Shown here: positions 55,223 to 64,000 of the stretch, in pieces
Position numbering within the stretch: the first letter of the stretch is position 1
Layout of the letters: each line of letters opens with the position of its first letter
Source: Rhodocytophaga rosea
GTDB taxonomy: Bacteria > Bacteroidota > Bacteroidia > Cytophagales > 172606-1
Direction of reading: 5' to 3'
DNA length: 64,000 bases
NCBI RefSeq assembly: GCF_010119975.1
Contig: NZ_CP048222.1
Coordinates: 8,594,501-8,658,500 of the forward strand
Notes under the pieces: model-generated
What the model was told of the DNA's origin: nothing
Database searches by the model: none
The model's input: only the letters and a program-made list of their open reading frames with translations
Position numbers and translations under genes: made by a program

Positions 55223-56467
55223 CTACACAAAGTATTTCCGCAATACATCATCGTGGGTAATGTTCTTATAGGTGATGTTATTTTCCCGGATGCGCTCTAA
55301 AAGAGGTTCCAGGTCATGTTTATTGCTAAGCTCAATTCCTACCAGGGCCGGACCAAATTCTTTATTGGTTTTTTTCAGGTATTCAAAGCGGATAATATCA
55401 TCGTTGGGGCCGAGAACTTTTTGCAGAAATTTCAGCAGTTCGCCAGGTTTCTGGGCAAATTCAATAATAAAATAATGTTTCAGTCCTTCATAGATCAGGC
55501 TCCGGTCTATTACTTCCGGATAGCGGGAAATATCGTTATTACCTCCGCTAATGATACAAACTACTTTTTTACCGGCAATCAAATCTGCTACCTGGCTCAG
55601 GGCAGCTACCGACATAGCGCCTGCTGGTTCTATGGTTAAGCCTTCATTCTGGTAGAGCTCGATCATATGGGTGCATACTTTCCCTTCCGCCACCGGAATT
55701 ACCTTATCCACGTATTGTTTGACAAATTCAAAAGTAATTTCACCGGCTTTTTTTACAGCCGCTCCATCAATAAAACTATCAATTTGTTCCAGCACTTTAG
55801 GATACCCTGCCTTAATGGCTTCTACCATTTTAGGAGCTCCCAACGGATCTACGCCGATAATGGTGATCGAGCGGTTTTTGTTTTTCAGGTAGGCACTTAC
55901 CCCGGAGATCAAACCTCCTCCTCCTACCGGAACGATTACTACTTCAACATCCGGCAAATCTTCCAGGATTTCATAGGCTACGGTGCCTTGTCCGGAAATG
56001 GTATGGATATTATCGAAGGGATGAACATAGGTTAAATTATTTTCCAGGCAGAATTTGCTGGCTACATGGGCAGCTTCGTCAAACGTATTTCCAACAAGTT
56101 CAATCTGAACCCATTCACCTCCAAAATTACGTACCCGCTGAATTTTCTGTTTAGGCGTAACCTGGGGCATAAACACATAGCCTTTGATCTGCAATAAACT
56201 ACAACTATGTGCAAAACCCTGGGCATGATTACCGGCACTGGCACATACCACGCCTTTGCTTCGCTGCTCAGGATCGAGAGAAAAAATATTATTGTAAGCA
56301 CCCCTGATTTTATATGACCGTACAATCTGCTGGTCTTCGCGTTTGAAATAAACAGAAGCTTTGAATAGATCGGAAAGCCGCTGGTTAAATTGTAAAGGTG
56401 TATGGTATACAATGGATTTGAGCACGTCATGTGCCTTATCTACATCAACTTGAAGGGTGGTACTCAT
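55223..56467 (-). CDS. ilvA: Threonine ammonia-lyase IlvA
   Basis: This 414-residue protein is a fold-type II PLP enzyme. The PLP-lysine is in FKREDQQIVRSYKIRGAYN (about residues 42-60), and the PLP phosphate loop is GGGGLISG. The C-terminal 90 residues (KHYFIIEFAQKPGELLKFLQ) form a single ACT-like regulatory domain, shorter than the double domain of enteric IlvA. It converts L-threonine to 2-oxobutanoate for isoleucine synthesis, and feedback control by isoleucine or valine is expected. No other ilv gene is adjacent. The upstream intergenic region holds the second 8-bp array. Confidence 0.94.
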   Translation of the reverse strand: MSTTLQVDVDKAHDVLKSIVYHTPLQFNQRLSDLFKASVYFKREDQQIVRSYKIRGAYNNIFSLDPEQRSKGVVCASAGNHAQGFAHSCSLLQIKGYVFMPQVTPKQKIQRVRNFGGEWVQIELVGNTFDEAAHVASKFCLENNLTYVHPFDNIHTISGQGTVAYEILEDLPDVEVVIVPVGGGGLISGVSAYLKNKNRSITIIGVDPLGAPKMVEAIKAGYPKVLEQIDSFIDGAAVKKAGEITFEFVKQYVDKVIPVAEGKVCTHMIELYQNEGLTIEPAGAMSVAALSQVADLIAGKKVVCIISGGNNDISRYPEVIDRSLIYEGLKHYFIIEFAQKPGELLKFLQKVLGPNDDIIRFEYLKKTNKEFGPALVGIELSNKHDLEPLLERIRENNITYKNITHDDVLRKYFV

Positions 56468-56622
56468 GGAATCGCTTTGAAAAAGCGCAAAGTAACGGAT
56501 TTTGAAATGAATTTACCAAAAGTGAATGAGAGAATGAGCGATTGAGTGATTTTATGGTTAAATTAGCTTCAATGAACTTTAGTTGTTATTTAGTTGAATC
56601 GATTGGCTACTAAAGAGAGTAC

Positions 56623-56694
56623 TTACTGAATTACTGAATTACTGAATTACTGAATTACTGAATTACTGAATTACTGAATTACTGAATTACTGAA
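56623..56694. repeat. Nine perfect copies of an 8-bp tandem repeat, locus 2
   Basis: TTACTGAA is repeated nine times with no mismatch, as at 28523-28594. The following AT-rich flank (TTTATTTATTCAA) and a later CATTCAG are also similar. It lies between ilvA and moaC-mogA, both minus strand, about 155 bp upstream of the ilvA start. Confidence 0.97.
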
Positions 56695-56770
56695 TTGTAA
56701 TCATTATTTTTTATTTATTCAACTCCTCTGTCATTCAGAACTTCCGGCATTCTATAATTCTATAAATTTC

Positions 56771-57724
56771 CTACTCATGTCCTCCGCCTCTGAGCATGTT
56801 GCGGGCATGAAATACGGCTGGCAATATCGCATCCAATGATTCTCTCACGCCAGTGGAACTGCCTGGTAAGGTAACAATTAATGTCTGGCCAATCGAGCCG
56901 GCAACGGATCTGGACATCATAGCTAATGGGGTGCGCATTTGCCCATGTACGCGCATGGCTTCTGTAATACCACTGGCTTCTTTTTCCAGAATAGGCTGAA
57001 TAGCAGCAATGGTATTGTCTCTGGGGCCAAAACCCGTTCCGCCGGTGGTAAAAATAAATGGGATTTTCTGGGCTACCCAGCTTTGTACCTGTTCCCGGAT
57101 GGCCAGCGTATCGTCGGGAAGTATTTTATAATCCGCAATCTCAATATTATGAGGTTTGAGCATCTCCTGGATCAATAAACCAGATTTATCATCCCTTTTT
57201 CCTGAAGCCGTTCCATCGGAACACACGAGTACAGCGGCTGCTTGCCTGACCTTTGTAAACTTTATCCGGTCTGATTTGCCGCCGGTTTTTTTCAAGAGTT
57301 TGATGGAAGTAATCTCCAGTTCTGGATCTGCCAAAGGTTTGAGCAGATCATAAATAGTTAGGGCACTGATTGAAACAGTGGTGAGTGTTTCCATTTCTAT
57401 ACCGGTTCGTCCGATGGATTTGCCTTCGCCAATAATAGCTACGCCCGTTTTTCCAGCCAATGTTTGGATTTCTTCCGGCAGATTTGCTTCATCGAGGTAA
57501 GCATACGAAATATTCATGCCGTCAATGGATACCGGATGACAATGGGGAATGAGCATCTGGGTTTGTTTGGCCGCCAGAAAACCAGCTGCCCTGGCTACAT
57601 CAAACAAGTTTCCTTTGGGCAAATCATCGTTTTTCATGAGTTCCAGCGTATACTGGCTGCACAGGACTACGGCTACGGCTCTGGCAGTCCGCAGGGAAAT
57701 TTGTTTGGAAGAAATATCACGCAT
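56771..57724 (-). CDS. Bifunctional molybdenum cofactor protein MoaC-MogA/MoaB
   Basis: This 317-residue protein is a fusion. Residues 1-150 are MoaC: LIPHCHPVSIDG, the motif GKSIGRTGIEMETLT and SALTIYDLLKPL, which with GTP cyclohydrolase MoaA make cyclic pyranopterin phosphate. Residues 160-317 are MogA/MoaB: AVLVCSDGTASGKRDDKSG, FTTGGTGFGPRDNT and TLPGSSTGVRESLDAILPAV, which adenylate molybdopterin. The fusion is known in Bacteroidota as MoaCB. No other moa or moe gene is in the window. Its start is 87 bp after the folA stop. Confidence 0.94.
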   Translation of the reverse strand: MRDISSKQISLRTARAVAVVLCSQYTLELMKNDDLPKGNLFDVARAAGFLAAKQTQMLIPHCHPVSIDGMNISYAYLDEANLPEEIQTLAGKTGVAIIGEGKSIGRTGIEMETLTTVSISALTIYDLLKPLADPELEITSIKLLKKTGGKSDRIKFTKVRQAAAVLVCSDGTASGKRDDKSGLLIQEMLKPHNIEIADYKILPDDTLAIREQVQSWVAQKIPFIFTTGGTGFGPRDNTIAAIQPILEKEASGITEAMRVHGQMRTPLAMMSRSVAGSIGQTLIVTLPGSSTGVRESLDAILPAVFHARNMLRGGGHE

Positions 57725-57756
57725 AATTGAAATGGTCAGTGGTATATTGGTCAGTA

Positions 57757-57797
57757 GTCATTGGTCAGGATGTAAAAAATGACTAGTGACCAATGAC
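57757..57797 (-). terminator. Hairpin after folA with TGGTCA arms
   Basis: GTCATTGGTC (57757-57766) pairs with GACCAATGAC (57788-57797). A T-rich loop is present, but the T tract after the stem is poor. A further TTGGTCAGTAGTCATTGG-like copy lies just beside it. Confidence 0.6.
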
Positions 57798-57811
57798 GGA
57801 TAACTATTAAC

Positions 57812-58318
57812 TTATATATGTGCGATATTATCTTTTCTCTCCCAGGTTACAAAATCAAAATCGTATTCATTTTTTTCGTCTTTGTAATAGGAGTGCCGGG
57901 CGGTTTCCTGCCAATCAGTTTTGGAGAACTCAGGGAAATAGGCATCTCCTTCCGGGAATGCTTTTACTTCGGTCAGATACATTTTTTGGGTATAAGGCAA
58001 AGCCTGTTTGTAGATTTCAGCACCGCCAATAATATAAATCTGGTCATCCAGTTTTTTAGCTTCTGCAATGGCTTCCTTTAGAGAATGCACCACAATACAT
58101 CCCTCTTGCTGGTAATGAGCGTCTCTGGTAATGATAATACTGGTACGATTGGGCAAAGGTTTTCCCAGTGATTCAAAGGTTTTGCGTCCCATAATGATGG
58201 GATGGCCAACGGTAATTTCTTTGAAGTGTTTAAAATCTCTGGGTAAATGCCATACCAGTTCGTTATTACGGCCAATTACCCGGTTCTGTGCATGGGCAGC
58301 TACGATAATTATTTGCAT
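57812..58318 (-). CDS. folA: Dihydrofolate reductase
   Basis: This 168-residue protein is a standard chromosomal DHFR. It opens IIIVAAHAQNRVIGRNNELVW with the Trp and Asn of the Met20-type loop. PRDFKHFKEIT supplies the substrate-side acidic residue, GHPIIMGRKTFESLG carries the NADPH-binding MGRKT motif, and IYIIGGAEIYKQAL the second glycine-rich turn. It reduces dihydrofolate to tetrahydrofolate with NADPH. thyA is not next to it. A hairpin with TGGTCA arms follows it. Confidence 0.97.
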   Translation of the reverse strand: MQIIIVAAHAQNRVIGRNNELVWHLPRDFKHFKEITVGHPIIMGRKTFESLGKPLPNRTSIIITRDAHYQQEGCIVVHSLKEAIAEAKKLDDQIYIIGGAEIYKQALPYTQKMYLTEVKAFPEGDAYFPEFSKTDWQETARHSYYKDEKNEYDFDFVTWERKDNIAHI

Positions 58319-58422
58319 GTAAAAGTTTAATTAGGTTTGTAATGCCTGAATGGAAGTGTATTCGCTTTCAAACAATACGCTTTCGCAATTTTATGCAAAA
58401 AAGCCTATTAAACCAGAGTTGA

Positions 58423-61227
58423 TTACATTTCTATGTATTGTGCCAGCTTAATAATTTTTACTGGTTTATTATCCATATCGAATACAGGCGTATAACTGGC
58501 ATTGAGCCATACCTGTTTTCCATCTTTGGTAAAACGTTGCACCCTACCGATCTGTGTTTTTCCTGTTTTCAATTCCTGCCAGAAATCGCGGTACTCCTGG
58601 CTTTGCCCAAATGTTTTCTCTACAAAAATCCGGTGAGGCTGATGCATAATTTCTTCCAGGGTATAGCCCATCAGCTGCAGGAAATTGTGATTGGCTTTCA
58701 GAATATTTCCATGTAAGTCAAATTCGATGGTAGCAAGGCTGCTGTCTACAGCGGTAATTTGTGCCTGCAACTCGAGTGACTTCCGTTCTACTTCATCCTG
58801 GGTAGCTTGCAACTCTTCCAGATTCTGCCTGATCTCTTCTTCCTGCGCCCGCAATTCTTCTGTTTGAGATAAGGCCTGCTGCTCCAGTAATTTCTCAGTG
58901 GTTACATCCTGGGCATACTTTACCACTTTATAAACTTTGCCATTGATATCACTGATGGGGTTATAGCTTCCTTTGATCCATACAGATCTGCCGGCTTTGT
59001 TAACTCTCTGAAATTCTCCCGAAACATATTCCCCTCTGCTGAGGCTTTCCCAAAATAACTGGTACTCCTCTGATTCCTTTTCTTTTTCAGGGACAAAAAT
59101 CCGGTGATGAGCGCCTATGATTTCTTTTTCCTCATACTGCATCAAGGTTAGGAAATTAGCATTAGCCGAACGAATATGACCTGATAAATCAAACTCAATG
59201 ATGCTGTTTGATTTAGAAATGGCCTGTAACTGGCTCTGATGGTCTAAGGATCTATGCTTTTCTGTGGTAATGTCCTGAGCAAATTTGATAATTTTTATCA
59301 CCCTTTTGTCCTCACCAAACACCGGTGTATAACTGGCACTCAGCCACACTTCTTTTCCATTTTTCGTGATCCGCCTTACATCTCCTATCTGTTCTTTGCC
59401 AGAAGAGAGTTCCTGCCAGAAGTCTGTATATTCCTGGCTCTGCCTGTATTCCTTGCTTACAAACATGGCATGATGTTTACCTGCGATCTCCTGCAGCGAA
59501 TATTCCATGACCTGCAAAAAGCACGAATTGGCCGTAAGAATAGTACCCTTTAGGTCAAATTCAATCATCGCCAGGGTAGAGTCAACAGCAGTAAGAATAC
59601 CGCTCATTTCCCTTTCTTTCTTTTGCAGGAGTTCGGTATTTAACTGAAAACCTTGTTCCAGACGGGTGATCTCCTGCAGGTGCGCCATCTCATTTCTACG
59701 CATCTCTTCCTGTGTAGCTTCCAGTTCCTCCATATTCTGGCGCATTTCTTCCTCCTGTGCCCGCATTTCTTCAGCCCTATGACTAGCTTCTTCCAGCAAT
59801 ACTCTGGTATGGGTATGTACCTGTTCGGAAATCACTACGGAAGCCAGGTTTTCAAGTACTTTTTCAATAAATTCGATCTGATAGTTTTCCAGTATCTGGA
59901 AAGAAGCTATTTCTAAGATACCAACGATCTGTTCATTGTTTTTCAGGGGTACCAGCAGTAAGCACCGGGGTAAGGCTTGTCCCAAGCCGGATGAAATACT
60001 GATATAATCCGGTGGAATCTCTGTTATTAATATTTTATCTTTTTCCAGATACACCTGTCCTACCAGACCCTCTCCGGGAAAAATGGTCTTTTGGATGAAT
60101 TTTTTCTTACCATAAGCATAACAAGCTTTTAACTCCAGTATGGTTTCATTATCCTTACCTGACACCAGAAATACCCCTCCCTGATTGGCATGTATATATT
60201 TTATTAACTCTGCTAAAAACACATGTATTTTATCTTCCAGTGAATCGGCCTGAAGGCGGATCAGGTCGGCGAATCTGGCAAAACCCTGGTTAGCCCATAA
60301 TCTTTTATGGTCTTCTGTTTTAACCATTTTCATTTGTTCCCGCATCTGAATCAAATGCCCGGTCAGGTTATCCTGGTTCAGGTGAACATTTTCTTCGGTT
60401 ATGCCTTGCCAGTTGAGTTCATAGTTTCCTTTTGCCGTATCCTTCACAAACTGAGAAGCCGTTTGCAGGTCAGTTACCAGGGATGTAATGATTTTTTCTT
60501 CATCCATATCCATCCCCTGGTTCGTCCGGCAAAACAGGTATTTGCTGGTACTTACGGTTAGTTTTTTAAACAGCGCCTTTTTCTGCCATTCATTTTGCCA
60601 TAAGCGGTAGATCACCACACATAACACTGGTATGCTAATCGTGAGTAATACAATTTGAATAATCAGAGTATTAGCCAGACTATTGGTATATGTATTGTCT
60701 GCTTCTTGCTTTAATGCATTTTCAAAAGAAAGAATATGTTCTTGCAGGGGTTTAAATGTCATCCATAACTGATACCCACTGTCTTTCTGAAGAATAGCTA
60801 AAGCTTCTTCTCCTTTACCCTCCTTCTTTAATTGTTTCATCAACAAAGCTTCATCCATTTTGGCTATATACAGTTTTTTGAAGTCTGCAATAGCACTCAT
60901 GTCAAACTGTTGTCTGGCAAGCATTTGCTCCAGTTCCTCAAAGCCTTTCTCATACCGGCCTACCGCCTCATGCAGGGGAACTGCTTTAGATTCTTCTGGC
61001 AGAAGCAAATATCCCCGTACACCCATATCTGCAATCTGTACCTGTGTCCAGATAAAATCTAATTTTTTTTCAACTTCCTCTACTTCTCGTTTTGCCTGCA
61101 TGCTTTTGAAGAAGGCATTGCGATTGAATAGATATAGGGAGAAGTTGCCTATAATGAGGGCCATGGTAAAAATGATAAATGAAATTATTCCATTTTTTTT
61201 TAGCCAGGCCAAAACAGAAATATTCAT
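58423..61227 (-). CDS. Membrane CHASE3-like/GAF/triple-PAS sensor without output domain
   Basis: I start at ATG 61227 (934 residues). Two membrane helices (about residues 13-34 and 190-212) flank an extracytoplasmic helical sensor of CHASE3 type. A HAMP-poor linker leads to a GAF domain (about 310-470), a coiled coil (EEMRAQEEEMRQNMEELEAT), and three PAS domains (about 545-660, 665-780, 825-934). Each PAS has FDLxGxIxxANxxFLxxM followed by a PAC-like end (WLSASYTPVFG, IKFAQDITTEK). The protein ends after the third PAS. There is no histidine kinase, GGDEF, methyl-accepting or DNA-binding domain. It probably passes its signal to a separate partner. Confidence 0.87.
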   Translation of the reverse strand: MNISVLAWLKKNGIISFIIFTMALIIGNFSLYLFNRNAFFKSMQAKREVEEVEKKLDFIWTQVQIADMGVRGYLLLPEESKAVPLHEAVGRYEKGFEELEQMLARQQFDMSAIADFKKLYIAKMDEALLMKQLKKEGKGEEALAILQKDSGYQLWMTFKPLQEHILSFENALKQEADNTYTNSLANTLIIQIVLLTISIPVLCVVIYRLWQNEWQKKALFKKLTVSTSKYLFCRTNQGMDMDEEKIITSLVTDLQTASQFVKDTAKGNYELNWQGITEENVHLNQDNLTGHLIQMREQMKMVKTEDHKRLWANQGFARFADLIRLQADSLEDKIHVFLAELIKYIHANQGGVFLVSGKDNETILELKACYAYGKKKFIQKTIFPGEGLVGQVYLEKDKILITEIPPDYISISSGLGQALPRCLLLVPLKNNEQIVGILEIASFQILENYQIEFIEKVLENLASVVISEQVHTHTRVLLEEASHRAEEMRAQEEEMRQNMEELEATQEEMRRNEMAHLQEITRLEQGFQLNTELLQKKEREMSGILTAVDSTLAMIEFDLKGTILTANSCFLQVMEYSLQEIAGKHHAMFVSKEYRQSQEYTDFWQELSSGKEQIGDVRRITKNGKEVWLSASYTPVFGEDKRVIKIIKFAQDITTEKHRSLDHQSQLQAISKSNSIIEFDLSGHIRSANANFLTLMQYEEKEIIGAHHRIFVPEKEKESEEYQLFWESLSRGEYVSGEFQRVNKAGRSVWIKGSYNPISDINGKVYKVVKYAQDVTTEKLLEQQALSQTEELRAQEEEIRQNLEELQATQDEVERKSLELQAQITAVDSSLATIEFDLHGNILKANHNFLQLMGYTLEEIMHQPHRIFVEKTFGQSQEYRDFWQELKTGKTQIGRVQRFTKDGKQVWLNASYTPVFDMDNKPVKIIKLAQYIEM

Positions 61228-61845
61228 AAACAATAAATTATGATACGTTTAAAGCAGAATTCTACAAGTATTCAACTAGCGGAGCTGAAATATTTTAACA
61301 GAACATGAGGCCGTCTATATGTAAAACAGTCCTCCGCAAATAGTTATTTTTAACCGATTGCAACGTAACAGCGCAACTTCTTTAATTATAGGTCTGTTCA
61401 GATATACATTTAGCCATAATGATATCCGGGTTGGCAACAAACCCATCATATAGTTCATATCAAGAATGTAGCGCGGAAATGAATTTGGAAATATGGTACA
61501 ATAATGAGAACAAATACTATTTAAATTACTGCGAAAAGTAAAAGTTATCGCAGATGTAACAACTTTATAAAAAGACTATCATTTTGAACTTTTATTATTC
61601 AATAAAGAATGTAAGTCCGAAGAAATCATACAGTTATAAAATTGATTATCAACTAAATAAAGACCTCATTGTGATATATATATAAGCTTATTGTACAATA
61701 GTATATTTTAACTCAGGTAAGTTTAGCTACAAATTTATACAAATGCCAACAAGCTCTATTACAATCATTTATTTTTACTTACTCAAATCTTCTTTGTTTT
61801 CGAAACACATCTTTCCAACTTAACTATGTAATCAGTCCTATGGGC
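61228..61845. other. Intergenic region
   Basis: This AT-rich stretch of about 600 bp between two minus-strand genes has no open frame worth calling and no clear repeat. It should hold the promoter of the sensor gene only if transcription starts within the last part. I see no good TAnnTTTG match. Confidence 0.4.
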
Positions 61846-61880
61846 ATAAAAAACCCACAGATATTGAAAAATCTGTGGGT
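61846..61880 (-). terminator. Intrinsic terminator of the secreted Ig-fold gene
   Basis: On the minus strand ACCCACAGAT (complement of 61871-61880) pairs with ATCTGTGGGT (complement of 61853-61862), and the stem runs into TTTTTT. Confidence 0.85.
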
Positions 61881-61902
61881 GTAAAACCGGATATGTTATT
61901 GA

Positions 61903-63495
61903 TTAATTCTCTGGCACAAAATCTTTAAATGTCCTCACAAGCTGAGCATCACTGGCTTTGGTTTTATTCTGCCAGCCGGCATCGAGTTCCAGGGCGACCA
62001 GGCCTTTCAGGTTCATAACTGCCACAAATTCATCCATTTCTTTGATAAATTCCGGTTTACGCCTGGAAGATTTCAGGGAATATTTTCTGGCAAAAATATC
62101 GCCTTTGGTCTGGAGTTCATTTTTCTTCTCCATAATATAATTCAGCCGTTCAATCAGGTCTTTGGTAGACCTGCCAATTACTTCTGTAGCTTCTAGGGTA
62201 CCAATCGTCATAACGGTGGTGCCGCCTACGGTAGATACTATCTTCTGTGTAGGGGAAGGCTGTAATACTACCGGGGCAAGTCCGGACACAGCCCCTAAAG
62301 AAGCATTGGTGATGGATCTTCCTTTTTTGCCTTTTTTAGCCCGGTTATACTTCTTTTTCAGGTCTTTTTCGGTATCTTTTAGCTGCTCCATCAGATCCCA
62401 GGCTCTCACCAGACTAGTGCGGTAGTCGGTATATAATTTATTGTCTTTCTCCCCTTCATTTACAGCATTCAGAATCGTAACCTGTACCTTTTTTTCATCC
62501 CGTTTCTGCGTTTTGTCGATCACAAAAAAGTTGATGGAAAAAGTAACTGAATCCACTGGGTCTTGCACAAAATCATAGCCTGGTGTCCAGATGAATTCAT
62601 ACTGATTAATAGTATTCTGCACCAGCGCAGACTTAGGAACCAGCGTATTTTCCGAAACAAAGCCAAACGAACTGATATCACTGTCTCCATTCGGGTCCAT
62701 CAGGTAGAACTTCATATTTACGGTAGCATCTTCTTTGTAACGGATCGCTGCCGTTTTGGGAACTATAGAAACTTCCGGCGCCAGATCCATAGAAGTGGCT
62801 TCAATCCTGAACTTGCCTTTCGTACGGCTTTTACCAGGCTGGTCTTCTACATAGAATTCCAGCGAGAGCGGCTTACTTTTTAACTGGTTGAACTGGGTGA
62901 GGGAAGGTTTCCAGATAAATTCTCCCTGGCTGGAAAGTTTGGCACCTTCAGGCATGGCATCTGAAATAGGAATAAACACCAGTGGATCTTCATCCTCATC
63001 TCTCACAGCTGCTTTATCAATAGTATAAGTATTTGATACATTGTATTGTACATAGAAAGGCTTTAATTCTTCTACTACCGGTGCCTGGTTCATGTGAACT
63101 ACCTTAAGTTCAATCACTTTTGTTGCTTTCTCATCAAAATCATTATGGGCTTCGAATACGAGTTGCGCATTGCGGCTGGGGTGCAAACGGTCAACAAAAT
63201 CAAATCCTGGTGTCCAGGAAAAATGGCCGGTTGAATCCAGCACCATTCCATCCAACGCTCCCTCTTTCAACGAAAATGTAAAATCACTGGCATCGGCCTG
63301 ATTCGTTTTCAGGTCAAATTCCAGCTTTTGTCCTTCGGGAATATAATTCCAGTTGATATGTGTAGGCAAAATTATTTCTACCGGAATGGCTGGTGGTACA
63401 CTTTGCACGCTTTGTACATTTGTAGAATCCTGGGCAGAAACAGGCAGCTGGAAAAGTCCTGCAAAAAATAGACTAAACAAAGCACGTTTTTTCAT
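61903..63495 (-). CDS. Secreted protein with putative Ig/cadherin-like domains and helical C-terminus
   Basis: I start at ATG 63495 (MKKRALFSLFFAGLFQLPVSAQ), giving 530 residues with a clear Sec signal. An upstream start at 63603 would put 36 odd residues before it. Residues 30-360 form three beta-sandwich repeats, each ending in a motif like GHFSWTPGFDFVD, GEFIWKPSL or YEFIWTPGYDFV. These are putative Ig domains of the cadherin-like He_PIG type. The C-terminal third is helical and basic (KKKYNRAKKGKKGR) with a Gly-rich hydrophobic stretch (APVVLQPSPTQKIVSTVGG). No T9SS tail is present. Function unknown; it is probably periplasmic or surface-located. Confidence 0.87.
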   Translation of the reverse strand: MKKRALFSLFFAGLFQLPVSAQDSTNVQSVQSVPPAIPVEIILPTHINWNYIPEGQKLEFDLKTNQADASDFTFSLKEGALDGMVLDSTGHFSWTPGFDFVDRLHPSRNAQLVFEAHNDFDEKATKVIELKVVHMNQAPVVEELKPFYVQYNVSNTYTIDKAAVRDEDEDPLVFIPISDAMPEGAKLSSQGEFIWKPSLTQFNQLKSKPLSLEFYVEDQPGKSRTKGKFRIEATSMDLAPEVSIVPKTAAIRYKEDATVNMKFYLMDPNGDSDISSFGFVSENTLVPKSALVQNTINQYEFIWTPGYDFVQDPVDSVTFSINFFVIDKTQKRDEKKVQVTILNAVNEGEKDNKLYTDYRTSLVRAWDLMEQLKDTEKDLKKKYNRAKKGKKGRSITNASLGAVSGLAPVVLQPSPTQKIVSTVGGTTVMTIGTLEATEVIGRSTKDLIERLNYIMEKKNELQTKGDIFARKYSLKSSRRKPEFIKEMDEFVAVMNLKGLVALELDAGWQNKTKASDAQLVRTFKDFVPEN

Positions 63496-63872
63496 GGATA
63501 TAGTTTGTTTGTAATGGTCAATGGTACTGGCCATTTTATGAAATAAATTTTCTTTGATAACAGCGAAATAAACTACGAGTATAAAGAGAAATGCCCTAAA
63601 CACGATAAATTATGTATCCAAATTATTACATAGCCTGAATTTTATGTGAATTATTCGGAATTTAACAGCCAATCGGACTAACAAAAATAATGCCCGCCTA
63701 TGAAGCTACTTACTTTATAAATCAGAATTTCTACTCATTTTCTGTAGGCTGTATTACGTTTATGCCCATTTCGATCTATACTCAATAGTAGCTTATACAT
63801 TAATAACAACAAATACTTCTGCTTCGTTTTCTGATTTCTAACTTCTAACTTCCGGCCACTAATCTTAAATGT
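63496..63872. other. Intergenic region between divergent genes
   Basis: No gene is seen. The stretch TTCTAACTTCTAACTTCC near 63836 is a short direct repeat. Promoters for both neighbours must lie here, but neither matches the consensus well. Confidence 0.4.
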
Positions 63873-64000
63873 ATGCCCACCATTCAACAAATCATTCAAC
63901 AACTAGAAATCCTGGCTCCTCCATCCTACCAGGAAAGCTACGACAATGCCGGACTGATTACCGGCCGTCCGGAATGGGAACTTACTGGAGCATTAGTTAG
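63873..64000 (+). CDS. Nif3-family (YbgI/YqfO-like) dinuclear metal protein, partial
   Basis: The gene runs off the right edge with 42 codons visible from ATG 63873. The opening MPTIQQIIQQLEILAPPSYQ followed by ESYDNAGLITGRPEWELTGAL is the typical Nif3 start (L-x-x-x-APP-x-x-x-E-x-x-DN-x-G-L). Family members form toroidal hexamers binding two metal ions, and have been linked to GTP cyclohydrolase-like activity and metal handling. Most of the domain is outside the window. Confidence 0.85.
   Translation, partial: MPTIQQIIQQLEILAPPSYQESYDNAGLITGRPEWELTGALV

Overview
The window looks like chromosomal DNA of a Bacteroidota bacterium, most likely order Cytophagales. Supporting signs are a T9SS-type C-terminal sorting domain, a DUF2911 protein, SusD-free sugar oxidoreductases with Tat signals, many lipoproteins with short lipoboxes, a TAnnTTTG-like promoter and weak Shine-Dalgarno sequences. 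Genus is not resolved. No rRNA, tRNA, transposase, CRISPR array or prophage gene was seen.

Positions 1-5.6 kb (mostly minus strand): a Pnkp-Hen1 RNA-repair pair (Pnkp cut by the window edge), small hypothetical and lipoprotein genes, a plus-strand cold-shock gene, a TPR lipoprotein overlapping a PhyH-like dioxygenase, and a TrpF-like protein lacking the usual catalytic Cys. Positions 5.9-9.7 kb (plus): a YeiH-type membrane protein, a conserved small protein, a GntP-family permease and a DUF2911 protein. Positions 9.7-11.4 kb are odd: about 480 bp of degenerate 21-bp tandem repeats, then one gene bracketed by hairpins and an 11-bp inverted repeat.

Positions 11.6-18.6 kb: a lone ExbD, then eight accessory-type plus-strand genes (SET domain, conserved hypothetical, two alpha/beta hydrolases, a DUF4932-like metalloprotease, pentapeptide repeat, GNAT, DinB-like). 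One hydrolase is frameshifted at its 3' end. Positions 18.7-21.2 kb: an ECF sigma factor overlapping a protein with an anti-sigma-like N-terminus, one membrane segment, a low-complexity linker and a predicted beta-barrel. Positions 21.7-27.5 kb: a sugar-oxidation cluster of three exported Gfo/Idh/MocA oxidoreductases and a ThuA-like protein, interrupted by a lipoprotein that resembles the ExbD periplasmic domain.

Positions 28.0-52.1 kb (minus) are dominated by one enormous gene. It is read here in three pieces because of two single-base losses in G runs. Joined, it encodes about 7,211 residues: a signal peptide, 59 SbsA/Big_5-type Ig-like domains by my count, a C-terminal module and a T9SS sorting domain. 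It is flanked by a coiled-coil lipoprotein, a Ser-Thr-rich/KNH-like secreted protein and a CARDB-like secreted protein, and these could work together as a surface-adhesion locus.

Positions 52.4-64 kb are mostly housekeeping: a phosphotriesterase-family hydrolase, an orphan pntB, ilvA, a moaC-mogA fusion, folA, a membrane GAF-PAS protein without an output domain, a secreted Ig-fold protein, and the start of a Nif3-family gene. Two intergenic sites 28 kb apart each carry exactly nine copies of the same 8-bp repeat.
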